The translations under genes and the position numbers were made by a program. Source: Pedobacter planticolens (GTDB taxonomy: Bacteria; Bacteroidota; Bacteroidia; Sphingobacteriales; Sphingobacteriaceae). From it: DNA of 64,000 bases. This document shows positions 43,801 to 52,372 of this stretch, in pieces (within the stretch, counting starts at the first letter, position 1; each line of letters starts with the position of its first letter). The notes under the pieces were generated by a model that did not search any database, was not told where the DNA came from, and saw only the letters and a list, made by a program, of their open reading frames with translations. The DNA is taken from contig NZ_WNXD01000002.1 of the NCBI RefSeq assembly GCF_014172375.1, positions 682,001 to 746,000 on the forward strand. Direction: 5' to 3'.

Positions 43801-44486
43801 ATTACTTGTATTCTTTTATCTGTTTCTTCATTTAAAGCTTGTAGTTGTTGTTGCAGTTTTGTACGTGTATCAAAATCAGAAGCTACCTTTCTGTAAAAGA
43901 AAATGGTAATTAGTAAAGAGAAAACTGAGGCCAAAATTATTAACAAAGGCGTATACCCAGAAAGGGTATTCATATCGGCTGTACGAACGTTAAGTAGCCT
44001 TTTCTCCTCGGTTTGCATATCCTTGATAATTTGCCTAAGCCTATCCATATAAGCTTTGCCATCTAATAAGTTTGCTAAAGGCACTGTTCCATTGTTCGCT
44101 TTAATAGCAATGGTTTTTTCAATAATTCCTAATCTAGCATCTAAAATTTCTTTTATTTCATATAGTTTTCTTTGCTGAAAAAGATTGTCTTTTGTTTCTG
44201 CATTTACTTTATTATAGAATGTGTTAACTTTTTCCTGAGCACCAATATAGGGATCTAAAAAAGTTTTGTTTCCCGTTAATAAATATCCTCTTTGCCCTGT
44301 TTCTGCATCTTTTAAGGTGGAGATAATATTATCCAAACCATTCATTACTTCGTTACTGTGCGCAACCAAATCTGAGGTTTTAATTAAATTTCTAATGCTT
44401 ACATATGACGCTAATGAGCTTATAATCAAGACTAACAATGATAAACCCAAACCCAAGCGAAGGTTACTTTTTAGAGATAGTTTCAT
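40896..44486 (-). CDS. Hybrid sensor histidine kinase with CHASE3, HAMP, GAF and three receivers
   Basis: An 1196-residue membrane kinase. Transmembrane helices at about 11-31 and 180-198 frame a periplasmic CHASE3-type domain (AETGQRGYLLTGN near 61-73). Then HAMP (about 198-270), GAF (about 295-430), a long coiled coil (435-525), HisKA with His537 (NMSHELRTPLNS), HATPase (KDSGIGIA, GGTGLGLS), and receivers with Asp856, Asp978 and Asp1125. The middle receiver has EE instead of DD near its N-terminus, so may be weaker. It should phosphorylate the small receivers of the operon. Confidence 0.97.
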   Translation of the reverse strand: MKLSLKSNLRLGLGLSLLVLIISSLASYVSIRNLIKTSDLVAHSNEVMNGLDNIISTLKDAETGQRGYLLTGNKTFLDPYIGAQEKVNTFYNKVNAETKDNLFQQRKLYEIKEILDARLGIIEKTIAIKANNGTVPLANLLDGKAYMDRLRQIIKDMQTEEKRLLNVRTADMNTLSGYTPLLIILASVFSLLITIFFYRKVASDFDTRTKLQQQLQALNEETDKRIQVIQGIARQISSGDYKVRLDDATKDGLGSLAVSLNAMAESLQYSFSLLEDKEWLQSGIAKLNDQMVGEKDIKTLANDMLSHIVEHTKSHVAALYILEEDKNLYLTGGYALSANEKSNKIAIGEGLVGQCLKSEKLILLDKIPEDETTISYATGQTKPKNVVAFPLHRDGIMVGVIELATLNIYPKRKIDFLNAISGTIGVAIHVAQNRKKLQEFLEETQAQAEELQAQHSELEGLNAELEAQTQKIQASEEELRVQQEELLQSNQELEERTSLLEEKNQLIQERNIDIQQKAEQLEQSTRYKSEFLANMSHELRTPLNSILLLSRLMADNEELDKEYTEYASVIQSSGQGLLNLIDEILDLSKIEAGKMSLEIEEVTIEEVTTDMNSLFSPIAKDKHLELEVVVDKNVPTQMSTDKMRLEQILKNLLSNAFKFTPAGKVSLLLSTDLNHKTLIFKVKDSGIGIAKNKINMIFEAFQQADGSTRRKFGGTGLGLSISRELAKLLGGDIKLKSEENVGSEFTLTIPINFTEKEAFLEEQLSNKETYHSNYAELVPPPAERFTVEHIPGDVEDDRASIQSDDKVILIIEDDTAFAKTLLDFTRKRNYKGIVAVRGDVGIELANQYNPLAILLDIQLPIKDGWQVMEELKANPTTRPIPVHIMSSLSVKKESLLKGAVDFIDKPVALEHMKQIFEKLEDALSRFPKKVLIVEENEQHAKALSYFLGTSNIHNLVAGNVKESIEALQKKEIDCVILDMGVPDKGAYETLETIKKSEGLENLPIIIFTGKNLSKGEESRIKQYADSIVVKTAHSYQRILDEAGLFLHLVEEKGKQSKTGVRNNLGGLNDVLKDKVVLIADDDVRNIFSLTKALEQHKMKVLPATDGKEALKVLGENPKVDVVLMDMMMPELDGYQTTKEIRTMQAYKQLPILAVTAKAMMGDREKCIAAGASDYISKPVDIDQLVSLLRVWLYDKV

Positions 44487-44504
44487 TTAAGGAGTAATTT
44501 TTAA

Positions 44505-45626
44505 TCAATCTTCAGTTTTTAAATTTATAGGCATAAAGAAATAGAATTCTGAGCCTTCTTTATATACACTATTAACGCCCACACGTCCACCATGTCTTTT
44601 AATAATTTCAGAAGAAATATATAAGCCAATCCCTAACCCTTGAAAACGTTGTGAAGTTTCCTCTACACGGTAAAATTTGTCGAATACATGATCTAATTGC
44701 TCTGGCAGCATTCCTATTCCGCTATCCTTTACTGCTACATACAGTTCATCGTTTTCTACATTTACGGTTAATTGGATTTCACTAGTTCCGGGCGAATATT
44801 TTATTGCATTTGTTAAAAAATTAACAACCACTTGTTCAATACGCATTTCATCCCCATAAATCTCACTATTCGCCATCCCTTTTTTATGTATTTTAAATTC
44901 GGGATTGGATTGATTCATTACTTCAATTACATTATCTAAAAGGCAATCAATAGAGAAGTTTTGTTTATTGAATTTAAGTTTACCACTTTCAATTTTAGAA
45001 ATATCTAACAAATCTGCAATTAGCGCATTCAGTTTTTCTAATTGTATTTGAGCTTTATCGAGATGTTTTTTTACGGTTTCAGTATCACCTTTGTTTACAC
45101 TTCTTTCCAACAATTGCACGTAACCTTTTACACTAGTTAACGGCGTTTTTAATTCGTGGCTAGCAATGCTAATAAACTCATCCTTTTTTCGCTCTGCTTC
45201 TTTACGAAATTCGATTTCTTCGAGCAAAGATTTCTGCATTTCATTTAGCTTTCTATTTTGCTCATAAATGCGGTAGAATGTTTTTACTTTGAGGAGCAAA
45301 ATATTCATATCAACTGGTTTAGTAATGTAATCTAAACCACCAGACGAGTATCCTTTTGCTATAAACTTAAATTCAGTATTTGCTGCAGACAAGAATATGA
45401 TTGCAGTTTCCTTAGCCTTACTGTAGCCAGAAATAGCTTCCGCGACTTCAAAGCCATCCATACCTGGCATTTGAACATCAAGAATAATTAATACATAAGA
45501 GTTTTTTAAAACTTTTTTTAGTGCCTCTTCTCCAGACGAAGCTGTATCTACTTCAAAATCATGTTTTTCGAGAACCTTTTTTAAAGAAATTAGGTTTTCT
45601 GGCGTATCATCTACAATAAGAATCAT
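44505..45626 (-). CDS. Receiver-histidine kinase hybrid, REC-HisKA-HATPase
   Basis: A 373-residue cytoplasmic protein: receiver (1-120; DD at 6-7, phospho-Asp50 in IILDVQMPGMDG, ITKPVD), short linker helix, HisKA with His157 (SIASHELKTPLTS) and HATPase (KDSGIGM, FQGLGIGLYIS). First gene of the six-gene operon, starting 18 bases before the large hybrid kinase gene. Without a sensor domain it would take input through its receiver, which suggests a phosphorelay. Confidence 0.95.
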   Translation of the reverse strand: MILIVDDTPENLISLKKVLEKHDFEVDTASSGEEALKKVLKNSYVLIILDVQMPGMDGFEVAEAISGYSKAKETAIIFLSAANTEFKFIAKGYSSGGLDYITKPVDMNILLLKVKTFYRIYEQNRKLNEMQKSLLEEIEFRKEAERKKDEFISIASHELKTPLTSVKGYVQLLERSVNKGDTETVKKHLDKAQIQLEKLNALIADLLDISKIESGKLKFNKQNFSIDCLLDNVIEVMNQSNPEFKIHKKGMANSEIYGDEMRIEQVVVNFLTNAIKYSPGTSEIQLTVNVENDELYVAVKDSGIGMLPEQLDHVFDKFYRVEETSQRFQGLGIGLYISSEIIKRHGGRVGVNSVYKEGSEFYFFMPINLKTED

Positions 45627-45762
45627 TCAAAAAATAATTAAAACTTGGCTTATGCAATTATAGACGATTTTTTAATGCGTAAAACCACTATAAGCAATGA
45701 AAACAAAATTTTTACAGAATTGTTTGAGAGAGCTTAAAGAGATTTAAGAATAATGAGCTTTC

Positions 45763-46605
45763 TTAAAGCCTTGTGGCGTTGAAAGTATCTCCTTGGTTAA
45801 TGTCTCCGGTTTCGAAACCTTTTTTAAACCAATACATTCGTTGAGCAGAAGTACCGTGAGTAAAAGCATCTGGAACTACTTCACCTTGCATTTGTTTTTG
45901 GAGTTTATCATCGCCTATGGCATTGGCTGCGTTTAAAGCTTCATCAATATCTCCAGCCTCCAATCTAAAATCTTTAAGGTTTTGAGCATGATGCGCCCAA
46001 AGACCAGCATAAAAATCGGCTTGTAGCTCTAATTTAACTGATAATTTATTGTATTCCACTTCACTCAATCTGCCACGAGCTTCTTCCATTTTAGCAGATA
46101 CTCCTAATAAATTTTGTACATGGTGACCAACTTCATGAGCGATTACGTATGCTTGTGCAAAATCGCCAGCGGCTCCAAAACGGTTTTGTAACTCTGTATA
46201 AAAAGATAAATCGATGTAAACTTTATGATCGCCTGGGCAATAAAACGGCCCTACAGACGAACTTGCATTACCACAAGCAGACTGAACGCCTTCAGTAAAT
46301 AATCTTAATGTTGGTCTTTCGTATTCTCCGCCCAATTCTTTAAACTGAGCAATCCAAACCGAATCTGTTGATTCTAAAATCCCCGCTACAAATTTACCTT
46401 GGGGGTCAGTTGGTGTACCTCTCTTAACTTCTCCTTGTTCAACCGCAGGCATTTGGCTAACTAATCCTGTTAAATCCTTACCAAATAATAGTCCAACAAT
46501 AACGATTACAATTCCAACACCACCGCCTAAAGCAACGCGACCTCCGCCGCCACTACTGCCCCTACTATCCTCTACATTTTCACTACCTTTTCCGAACCAC
46601 TGCAT
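45763..46605 (-). CDS. Neutral zinc metallopeptidase, YpfJ family
   Basis: A 280-residue protein with a charged N-terminus (MQWFGKGSENVEDSRGSSGGGG), one transmembrane helix (about 29-47) and a periplasmic peptidase domain. YVIAHEVGHHVQ is the zinc site and LQADFYAGLWA supplies the third ligand. The family (PF04228) is widespread, of unknown substrate. ASSSVGPFYCPGDHKVYIDLSFY and GTSAQRMYWFKKGFETGD are conserved family blocks. Single gene. Confidence 0.93.
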   Translation of the reverse strand: MQWFGKGSENVEDSRGSSGGGGRVALGGGVGIVIVIVGLLFGKDLTGLVSQMPAVEQGEVKRGTPTDPQGKFVAGILESTDSVWIAQFKELGGEYERPTLRLFTEGVQSACGNASSSVGPFYCPGDHKVYIDLSFYTELQNRFGAAGDFAQAYVIAHEVGHHVQNLLGVSAKMEEARGRLSEVEYNKLSVKLELQADFYAGLWAHHAQNLKDFRLEAGDIDEALNAANAIGDDKLQKQMQGEVVPDAFTHGTSAQRMYWFKKGFETGDINQGDTFNATRL

Positions 46606-46666
46606 AATTTTTCGATTTATATTTTAAAGTTGGAGACAATTCTTATACCAATTTAAAAAATAATCC

Positions 46667-48175
46667 TTAGTTGAAAGCAACAATGCTTTTTTCTATTCTG
46701 CTTTGTGTTTCGGTTTTACCCAATAAGGTAGCAATATCAAAAACGCCAGGTCCAAATTTGCCACCTACCAGCATAATTCTGAATGGCAACATCAATTCCC
46801 CAGGTTTAAATCCTTTTGTTTCAGCTAATGCTTTAAATTGTTCTTCCCATTGCAAAGCAGTAGCACCATCTGTTAAGTTTTGGCCAAATCCTTGGAAAAA
46901 TGCCGCTTTTTCAGGACTCCATTTTGGCTTAACTGCTGCTAAATCATATTCAACTGGCGAAGAAAAGAAGTAAGTACTTTGATCCACAAAATCGCCCAAT
47001 AAATTACAGCGATCTTTAACTAAATCAATTACTTTTAATAGTAAATTCTCATCTTTTACTTGGATTCCTTTTTCAGCTAAGGCGCCTTGGACTAAAGACT
47101 GAAGACTGAGGGCTGACGACTGTTTTATCCATTCGTGATTGTACCATTTTGCTTTCTCGAAATCGAATTTTGCACCAGCTTTGCTAATGCGTTCTATCGA
47201 GAATAAATCAATCAGCTCTGCTAATGAGAATATTTCTTTATCAGTTCCATCATTCCAACCTAACATGGCTAAAAGATTAACAAAAGCTTCGGGCATAAAG
47301 CCTAATTCTTTAAAACCTTTAGTTATATCGCCTGTTTTTGGATCTGTCCAATTCATCGCATAAACTGGGAAACCTAATCTATCGCCATCACGTTTGCTTA
47401 GTTTTCCGTTACCATCTGGTTTTAAAATTAACGGTAAATGTGCCCATTGTGGCATTTCATCTTCCCATCCCAAATATTTCCATAATAAAATATGAATTGG
47501 TGCAGATGGCAACCATTCTTCACCTCTAAAAGCATGACTAATTTCCATTGCTTTATCATCTGCAACAACTGCTAAATGATACGTTGGCATACCATCAGCT
47601 TTTAGCAAAACTTTATCATCAACTAAATTCGTATCGAAACTTACCAGTCCTCTAATCATATCCACAAAAGAAACAGTTTCGTTTTCTGGAATTTTAATTC
47701 GCACTACGTAAGACGTATTTTCTGCTAATAATTTGTCTACTTCACCCTGCGATAATGTTAACGAATTACGCATCTCCATACGGCTTTTTTGTCCGTACAA
47801 AAAGTTAGGCTGATCATTTCTTTTAGCAGTTAATTCTTCAGTCGTATCGAAAGCATAATAAGCGTATCCGTTAGCAATTAACTGTTCTGCGTATTGTTTA
47901 TAGCTCGCTTTACGTTCACTTTGGCGATAAGGGCCAAAAGCTCCTGGTTTTTGCGGACTTTCATCTGGCGTAATTCCACACCAATTTAAACAGTCTACAA
48001 TGTACTCTTCTGCGCCAGCTACAAAACGAGTTTGATCTGTATCTTCTACACGTAAAACGAATGTTCCATTGTGTTTTTTAGCAAATAAATAGTTGAATAA
48101 TGCGGTACGAACGCCGCCTAAGTGTAAGCCCCCAGTTGGGCTTGGTGCAAATCTAACTCTAACTTTTTGTTCCAT
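46667..48175 (-). CDS. gltX: Glutamyl-tRNA synthetase
   Basis: A 502-residue class I synthetase with FAPSPTGGLHLGG (HIGH variant), RVEDTDQTR, and LSKRDGD (KMSKS variant). A stretch at about residues 352-362 (SSALSLQSLVQ) is encoded by a repeat-like DNA segment (47089-47122) made of ACTxAAGACTGA-like units, where homologues would have a less biased sequence. The gene is intact. It charges tRNA-Glu; glnS is present separately, so the discriminating form is expected. Confidence 0.97.
   Translation of the reverse strand: MEQKVRVRFAPSPTGGLHLGGVRTALFNYLFAKKHNGTFVLRVEDTDQTRFVAGAEEYIVDCLNWCGITPDESPQKPGAFGPYRQSERKASYKQYAEQLIANGYAYYAFDTTEELTAKRNDQPNFLYGQKSRMEMRNSLTLSQGEVDKLLAENTSYVVRIKIPENETVSFVDMIRGLVSFDTNLVDDKVLLKADGMPTYHLAVVADDKAMEISHAFRGEEWLPSAPIHILLWKYLGWEDEMPQWAHLPLILKPDGNGKLSKRDGDRLGFPVYAMNWTDPKTGDITKGFKELGFMPEAFVNLLAMLGWNDGTDKEIFSLAELIDLFSIERISKAGAKFDFEKAKWYNHEWIKQSSALSLQSLVQGALAEKGIQVKDENLLLKVIDLVKDRCNLLGDFVDQSTYFFSSPVEYDLAAVKPKWSPEKAAFFQGFGQNLTDGATALQWEEQFKALAETKGFKPGELMLPFRIMLVGGKFGPGVFDIATLLGKTETQSRIEKSIVAFN
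47089..47122. repeat. Repeat-like segment inside gltX
   Basis: The + strand reads GGACTAAAGACTGAAGACT then GAGGGCTGACGACT, imperfect copies of a 7-base unit (GACTRAA). It stays in frame in gltX. Similar tracts are usually intergenic in Bacteroidota. Confidence 0.55.
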
Positions 48176-48307
48176 AATCTAATACTGGGTGCAAAGATAG
48201 GTAATTCGTTCATTGGTTCATTCGTTCATTTGTCATTCGGTGTTCACCTCTCGAACTTTCAAACTCTTTGCCCTTTCCTTCTTATTTTGTAATTTGCCAG
48301 CACCGTT

Positions 48308-49543
48308 ATGAACCCATATCAGAAAAAGCGCCGCTGGAAGATATTTTTACTTGTTTTTGCTATCGTTATTGGTGGTGCTTCTGTTTTTTATTCTGGTTTT
48401 TTTGTAAAAAAGATGGAACGAGAAGAAGCCGCTCAATTTCAACTTCGTGTTAAAGTTCTCGAAGCACAAATGAAAATGTACGATGACGAGCACTTAACGG
48501 GTGTTTTCGATCTGATTAAGAAAAACAATAAAATGGGCATTATCATCACTAAAAAAAATGACTCAATTTATCTTTACGATGGTTTAGATAGCACCAAAAC
48601 ATTTTTTAACGTTGATAAAAACCAAAAGCAACAATACGATTCTTTATATTATGTAAGGCAATTGGCCAAAATGAAGAAGCAACATTTACCTGCCAGAATG
48701 GTTGGTAGCGAAGGCGAACCCTTAATTGCCTATTACAAAGATTCTTTCATTTTAACCCAACTACGGTATTTTCCATACATACAACTTGGCGTAGTAGCCT
48801 TATTTGTTTTAGCCGCTTACGTAGCTTTTAGTCAGGCCCGAAAAGCTGAGCAAGATCAAGTTTGGGTTGGTATGGCTAAAGAAACAGCACATCAATTAGG
48901 TACGCCAATCTCATCACTTATGGCTTGGGTAGAACTCATAAAATCCAGATTTGATGCAGAGGATGATCCGTTAGTTGCAGAGATGGAAAACGATATTCAT
49001 CGATTAGAAATTATAACCGATCGCTTTTCTAAAATTGGTTCTAAACCTATACTCGAAGATCACATTGTGTATATCGTTATTCAAAATTTTGTAGATTATT
49101 TTAAGATTAGGACCTCCGATAAAATCAATTTTATTATTACTGGAGATAATCAGGTAAGAGCTTTATTGAGTGTTCCATTATTTGATTGGGTGATTGAAAA
49201 TCTATTGAAAAATGCAGCTAATGCGATAGAAAATGAAGGAACGATTACCATCAATATTATTGAAAACTTAGCCAAAGAAGAAGTATTCATAGATGTTAGC
49301 GATACAGGGAGAGGTATTCCTCGCTCTAAATTCGATACTGTTTTTCAGCCGGGTTATACTACGCGAAAACGGGGTTGGGGTTTAGGTTTATCATTAACTA
49401 AAAGGATGGTAGAGAATTACCACAAAGGGCAAATATTTGTAAAAGACTCTGAATTAGGCAAAGGCACAACCTTTAGAATTATATTAAAAAGCAGTATTAC
49501 ATATGAACCGACCACAAACACAGGAGTACCCAGAATGGGGTAA
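48308..49543 (+). CDS. Membrane sensor histidine kinase
   Basis: A 411-residue kinase with two transmembrane helices (about 11-32 and 156-175) around a periplasmic sensor of about 120 residues. The dimerisation helix carries AKETAHQLGTPISSLMAW with the phospho-His; the ATPase domain has IENLLKNAANAI, VSDTGRGIPRSKF and WGLGLSLTKRMVENYHKG. HQLGTP instead of HELRTP is a known Bacteroidota variant. Its 3' end overlaps the DinB-like gene by about 40 bases. No response regulator is in the operon. Confidence 0.94.
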   Translation: MNPYQKKRRWKIFLLVFAIVIGGASVFYSGFFVKKMEREEAAQFQLRVKVLEAQMKMYDDEHLTGVFDLIKKNNKMGIIITKKNDSIYLYDGLDSTKTFFNVDKNQKQQYDSLYYVRQLAKMKKQHLPARMVGSEGEPLIAYYKDSFILTQLRYFPYIQLGVVALFVLAAYVAFSQARKAEQDQVWVGMAKETAHQLGTPISSLMAWVELIKSRFDAEDDPLVAEMENDIHRLEIITDRFSKIGSKPILEDHIVYIVIQNFVDYFKIRTSDKINFIITGDNQVRALLSVPLFDWVIENLLKNAANAIENEGTITINIIENLAKEEVFIDVSDTGRGIPRSKFDTVFQPGYTTRKRGWGLGLSLTKRMVENYHKGQIFVKDSELGKGTTFRIILKSSITYEPTTNTGVPRMG

Positions 49544-50006
49544 CACGTACATTCGCCTTGTTGAAGGTGATGTGATTGAGATACTAACTAAACAAGCTAC
49601 AGAATTTGCAGATTTCATAAATAGTTTAGTCGAAAAGGCTGATTATGCTTATGCTCCCGGCAAATGGACAATTAAAGAATTAGCTGGACATATTGTAGAT
49701 ACCGAACGCATTTTAGTTTTTAGATTATTAAGTTTTGCCAGAGGAGAAAAAGCGAAGTTACCGGGTTTCGAAGAAGATGATTACGTAGCTGCTGCGCATT
49801 TTAAAGATCGTAGTTTATTTAGTTTTTCTGAAGAATTCACATTGTTAAGAAAAGCGAATTTGTTTCTAATCAATTCTTTAAATGAAGATGAATTGAGCAT
49901 TATTGGTAATGCAAATGGAAAAGATATGAGTGTAAGATCTTTAGTCTATGTACTTGCTGGTCATATTCTTCATCATACAAATGTGATTAAAGAACGTTAT
50001 TTATGA
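49503..50006 (+). CDS. DinB-superfamily protein
   Basis: A 167-residue four-helix protein. KWTIKELAGHIVDTERILVFRLLSFARG has the first metal-binding His, and VLAGHILHHTNVIKERYL the C-terminal His pair; three His near one end of the bundle bind a metal in DinB/YfiT-type enzymes. These are thiol (often bacillithiol) S-transferases or hydrolases; the real activity here is unknown. Its start lies about 40 bases inside the kinase gene and its stop overlaps the thioesterase start (ATGA). Confidence 0.88.
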   Translation: MNRPQTQEYPEWGNTYIRLVEGDVIEILTKQATEFADFINSLVEKADYAYAPGKWTIKELAGHIVDTERILVFRLLSFARGEKAKLPGFEEDDYVAAAHFKDRSLFSFSEEFTLLRKANLFLINSLNEDELSIIGNANGKDMSVRSLVYVLAGHILHHTNVIKERYL

Positions 50007-50428
50007 TTTGGTTTAGGGAATTTACGCCAGCAATGCTGAATGATAGACCAAAAAATCATATTGGTGCATTGTTAGGGATTGAGTTTACAGAAGTTGGCGA
50101 AGATTATGTGTGTGCAACAATGCCAGTTGACGAAAGAACTCACCAGCCTGCAGGCATTTTGCATGGTGGTGCATCTGTAGTTTTAGCTGAAACTTTAGGA
50201 AGTATTGCATCGTACATGTGTATTGATCCAGAAAAGCATATCGCCGTTGGTTTAGAAGTAAATGCCAATCATATTCGCCCTGTAAGTTCTGGACTAGTGA
50301 AAGGTATTTGTAAACCTTTACACATAGGTGGAAAAACCCAAATTTGGGAAATTAAAATGTATAACGATAAAGGGAAAATGAATTGTGTAAGTCGTTTAAC
50401 CGTTGCTATTTTGCCGAAACCGCTTTAG
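50003..50428 (+). CDS. PaaI/YdiI-type hotdog thioesterase
   Basis: A 141-residue hotdog-fold acyl-CoA thioesterase: HIGALLGIEFTEVGEDYVCATMPVDERTHQPAGILHGGASVVLAETLGS. HGGxxxxLAE contains the catalytic Glu, and the remainder (ANHIRPVSSGLVKGICKPLHIGGKTQIWEIKMYND) is typical of the family that includes YdiI/MenI, which hydrolyses 1,4-dihydroxy-2-naphthoyl-CoA in menaquinone synthesis. A men gene context is missing, so the substrate is not fixed. Third gene of the kinase-DinB-thioesterase operon. Confidence 0.92.
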   Translation: MIWFREFTPAMLNDRPKNHIGALLGIEFTEVGEDYVCATMPVDERTHQPAGILHGGASVVLAETLGSIASYMCIDPEKHIAVGLEVNANHIRPVSSGLVKGICKPLHIGGKTQIWEIKMYNDKGKMNCVSRLTVAILPKPL

Positions 50429-50538
50429 TTGGAGAGTCGGAAAGACAGAAAGTCCGAAGATATAGAATCAGAAAGTCTGGGAGTTATTATAAACTTCCAG
50501 ACTTTCTGACTCTCGGACTTTCCCAACTTTCGGACTAA
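50428..50538. repeat. Imperfect palindromic repeat between convergent genes
   Basis: AGTTGGAGAGTCGGAAAGAC... is mirrored by ...CCGACTTTCCCAACTTTCGG-type sequence; the core AGTCTGG (about 50474) pairs with CCAGACT (about 50497). Many AAGTCCGA/GACTTTC copies alternate on both strands. It covers the whole gap between the thioesterase gene and the minus-strand DUF6249-like gene. Confidence 0.7.
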
Positions 50539-50894
50539 CTATGTTTATCTAACCAGTTTTTCTCAATGATGTAAGAGGTGATTAAGCCAAATCCGCCAAA
50601 GATACCTAGGCAACCAAAGTAAATTGCAACTGCTTGACCATTTTCTCCGTTAGTCATATCGCCACCGAATACTCCTCTTACAGTAAATAGTGCCACTAAT
50701 AGGCCAACGCCTAAACCCACTAATAATAAACCGAATTTTAAACTTAAAAATGGTTGTGGGGTAGATTTGCGAACGCCCGGATCTATTCCGCGTTCAATCA
50801 TTGCCATTTTTTCTTTGTTGTTAAAATATCTGATTCCGAATATCATTGCAAATGTGCAGATGAAAAACGTTATTGGTATAAATACTTCATTCAT
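50535..50894 (-). CDS. DUF6249-type small membrane protein
   Basis: A 119-residue protein with three transmembrane helices (about 5-22, 52-72, 88-108). NKEKMAMIERGIDPG between helices 1 and 2 is a recurring motif of this Bacteroidota family (DUF6249 by my reading). No function known. It is often found near an ECF sigma factor as here (51.3 kb, divergent). Confidence 0.75.
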   Translation of the reverse strand: MNEVFIPITFFICTFAMIFGIRYFNNKEKMAMIERGIDPGVRKSTPQPFLSLKFGLLLVGLGVGLLVALFTVRGVFGGDMTNGENGQAVAIYFGCLGIFGGFGLITSYIIEKNWLDKHS

Positions 50895-51268
50895 GATTTT
50901 ATTTTTTTAAATTGTTAATTATTGATTTTGAATTCTTGTTTCTAAACGTGTTCTGAATACTATGACAACAGCAAAAAAGTTTAGGTTACACCCTAGAGGA
51001 AAAAAGATAAAAGAATAAAGATGAAAGACCATGATGGGTTAACTATAGAATTGGTTAATCGAATTACCTGCCATCTTGCTCGTCTTTCCCGTGAACACGG
51101 GAATCGTAATGCGTAAAAAAGCCTCCTATTGCATTAGGATTCCCAACCGAGTTGGGAATGACGAACGTAGAGGAAAACCTATTTTAATCTAAATACTATA
51201 TACTAACAACTAAATACTTCTACATTAGTGTAACCTAGTTTTAAAACTCTGCGTCTTAGTTATATCTT
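50895..51268. other. Gene-free gap with repeat element
   Basis: Gap between divergent genes. It contains the 89-bp element copy B; upstream of it are AT-rich bases with no recognised promoter box for either gene. Confidence 0.6.
51078..51166. repeat. MITE/REP-like element, copy B
   Basis: About 89 bp, in reverse orientation to copy A: GCTCGTC, TTTCCC N8 GGGAATCGTAATGCG, ..., GCATTAGGATTCCCAACC and GGGAATGACGA. Copies A and B share both hairpins and the order of spacer words; the arms differ by scattered changes. Confidence 0.85.
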
Positions 51269-51853
51269 ATGCAGCCAAAAGAAACAGATTTAGAATTAAT
51301 CACAGCAGTGCTAAATGGCAATACCGCTCAATATGCGGTATTAGTTAAAAGTCATCAGCGCTTTGTGTTTACGCTAGCTTTACGTTTCGCAAAAAACAGG
51401 GAAGATGCTGAAGAAGTTGCACAAGATGTTTTTGTTAAGGCCTATAGAGCATTGGGAACATTTAAACAAACCTCTAAATTTTCTACTTGGCTATATACAA
51501 TAACGTATACTACCGCGATGACTTTTTTACGCAAGAAAAGATTGGATACTCAGTCTATAAATGATGATGAAAACGTTTTACAAATCGCAAACAATGGTAC
51601 TGATTTTGATGCCAGTAATTCGGCGGAAAAGAAATCAAGCTATGCGTATTTAAACCAAGCAATTGATCTACTTTTGCCAGATGATGCAGCAATCATCACA
51701 CTGTTTTATAAGGGCGAGCAAAGTTTAGAAGAAATTGGTGAGGCTTTAAGTATGGAACCAAATACGGTTAAGGTAAAACTGCACAGAGCAAGACAACGAT
51801 TAAAAGATAAATTACAGTATTTGTTAAAAGATGAAGTTAAGGAATTGATATGA
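51269..51853 (+). CDS. ECF-type RNA polymerase sigma factor
   Basis: A 194-residue sigma factor with region 2 (FTLALRFAKNREDAEEVAQDVFVKAYRALGTFKQTSKFSTWLYTITYTTAMTFLRKKR) and region 4 (LLPDDAAIITLFYKGEQSLEEIGEALSMEPNTVKVKLHRARQRLKDKL). Its stop overlaps the ATG of the next gene (ATGA), the usual sigma-anti-sigma coupling. Distinct from the 21.3-kb sigma factor. Confidence 0.95.
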   Translation: MQPKETDLELITAVLNGNTAQYAVLVKSHQRFVFTLALRFAKNREDAEEVAQDVFVKAYRALGTFKQTSKFSTWLYTITYTTAMTFLRKKRLDTQSINDDENVLQIANNGTDFDASNSAEKKSSYAYLNQAIDLLLPDDAAIITLFYKGEQSLEEIGEALSMEPNTVKVKLHRARQRLKDKLQYLLKDEVKELI

Positions 51854-52341
51854 ACACGATAGAAGAACAACTTTGGAACTACATCGACGGTAATTGTACT
51901 GCCGAAGAAAAAATTGAAATTGAAACTAAAATAGCTGTCAATATTCAATATCATAGCATTTATCAAGAGTTATTAGTCGTTCATAACGAGCTTAACAAGA
52001 TAGATTTTGAAGAACCTTCTATGTCTTTTACACGCAATGTAATGGACAAGGTGAATTTAGAATTGAAGCCTGTTGCATTAAAAACGAAAATAGATAATCG
52101 CATTATTTATAGCATTGGCGGATTCTTTGCCTTATCTATGCTAAGCATATTTATTTACGCATTAGCAACAAGCAATCTAACTTTCGATTTCAAAATGCCA
52201 GCAATGAATTTTAATGTAGGAAAATATATTAATCCTACCACTATTCAACTATTCTTATTGGTTGATGTAGCCTTAGGTTTATTATACTTAGATAGCTTTT
52301 TAAGGAAAAGAAAAATTTCAGCACAAAAAAAGGGAGACTAA
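51850..52341 (+). CDS. Putative anti-sigma factor, membrane protein
   Basis: A 163-residue protein. The N-terminus MNTIEEQLWNYIDGNCTAEEKIEIETKI is typical of cytoplasmic anti-sigma regions; a transmembrane helix at about 87-106 (IIYSIGGFFALSMLSIFIYALA) and a second near 135-155 follow. It is encoded directly after the ECF factor with a 4-base overlap. The stop lies inside the hairpin that terminates the convergent DUF2911 gene. Confidence 0.85.
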   Translation: MNTIEEQLWNYIDGNCTAEEKIEIETKIAVNIQYHSIYQELLVVHNELNKIDFEEPSMSFTRNVMDKVNLELKPVALKTKIDNRIIYSIGGFFALSMLSIFIYALATSNLTFDFKMPAMNFNVGKYINPTTIQLFLLVDVALGLLYLDSFLRKRKISAQKKGD

Positions 52342-52350
52342 ATCTCCCTT
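52330..52350 (-). terminator. Terminator for the DUF2911 gene
   Basis: AAGGGAGA/TCTCCCTT, 8-bp stem, loop 5; followed by TTTTTTT on the minus strand. It overlaps the last codons of the + strand anti-sigma gene. Confidence 0.8.
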
Positions 52351-52372
52351 CATGTGTATTGTGCTAGCTAAA

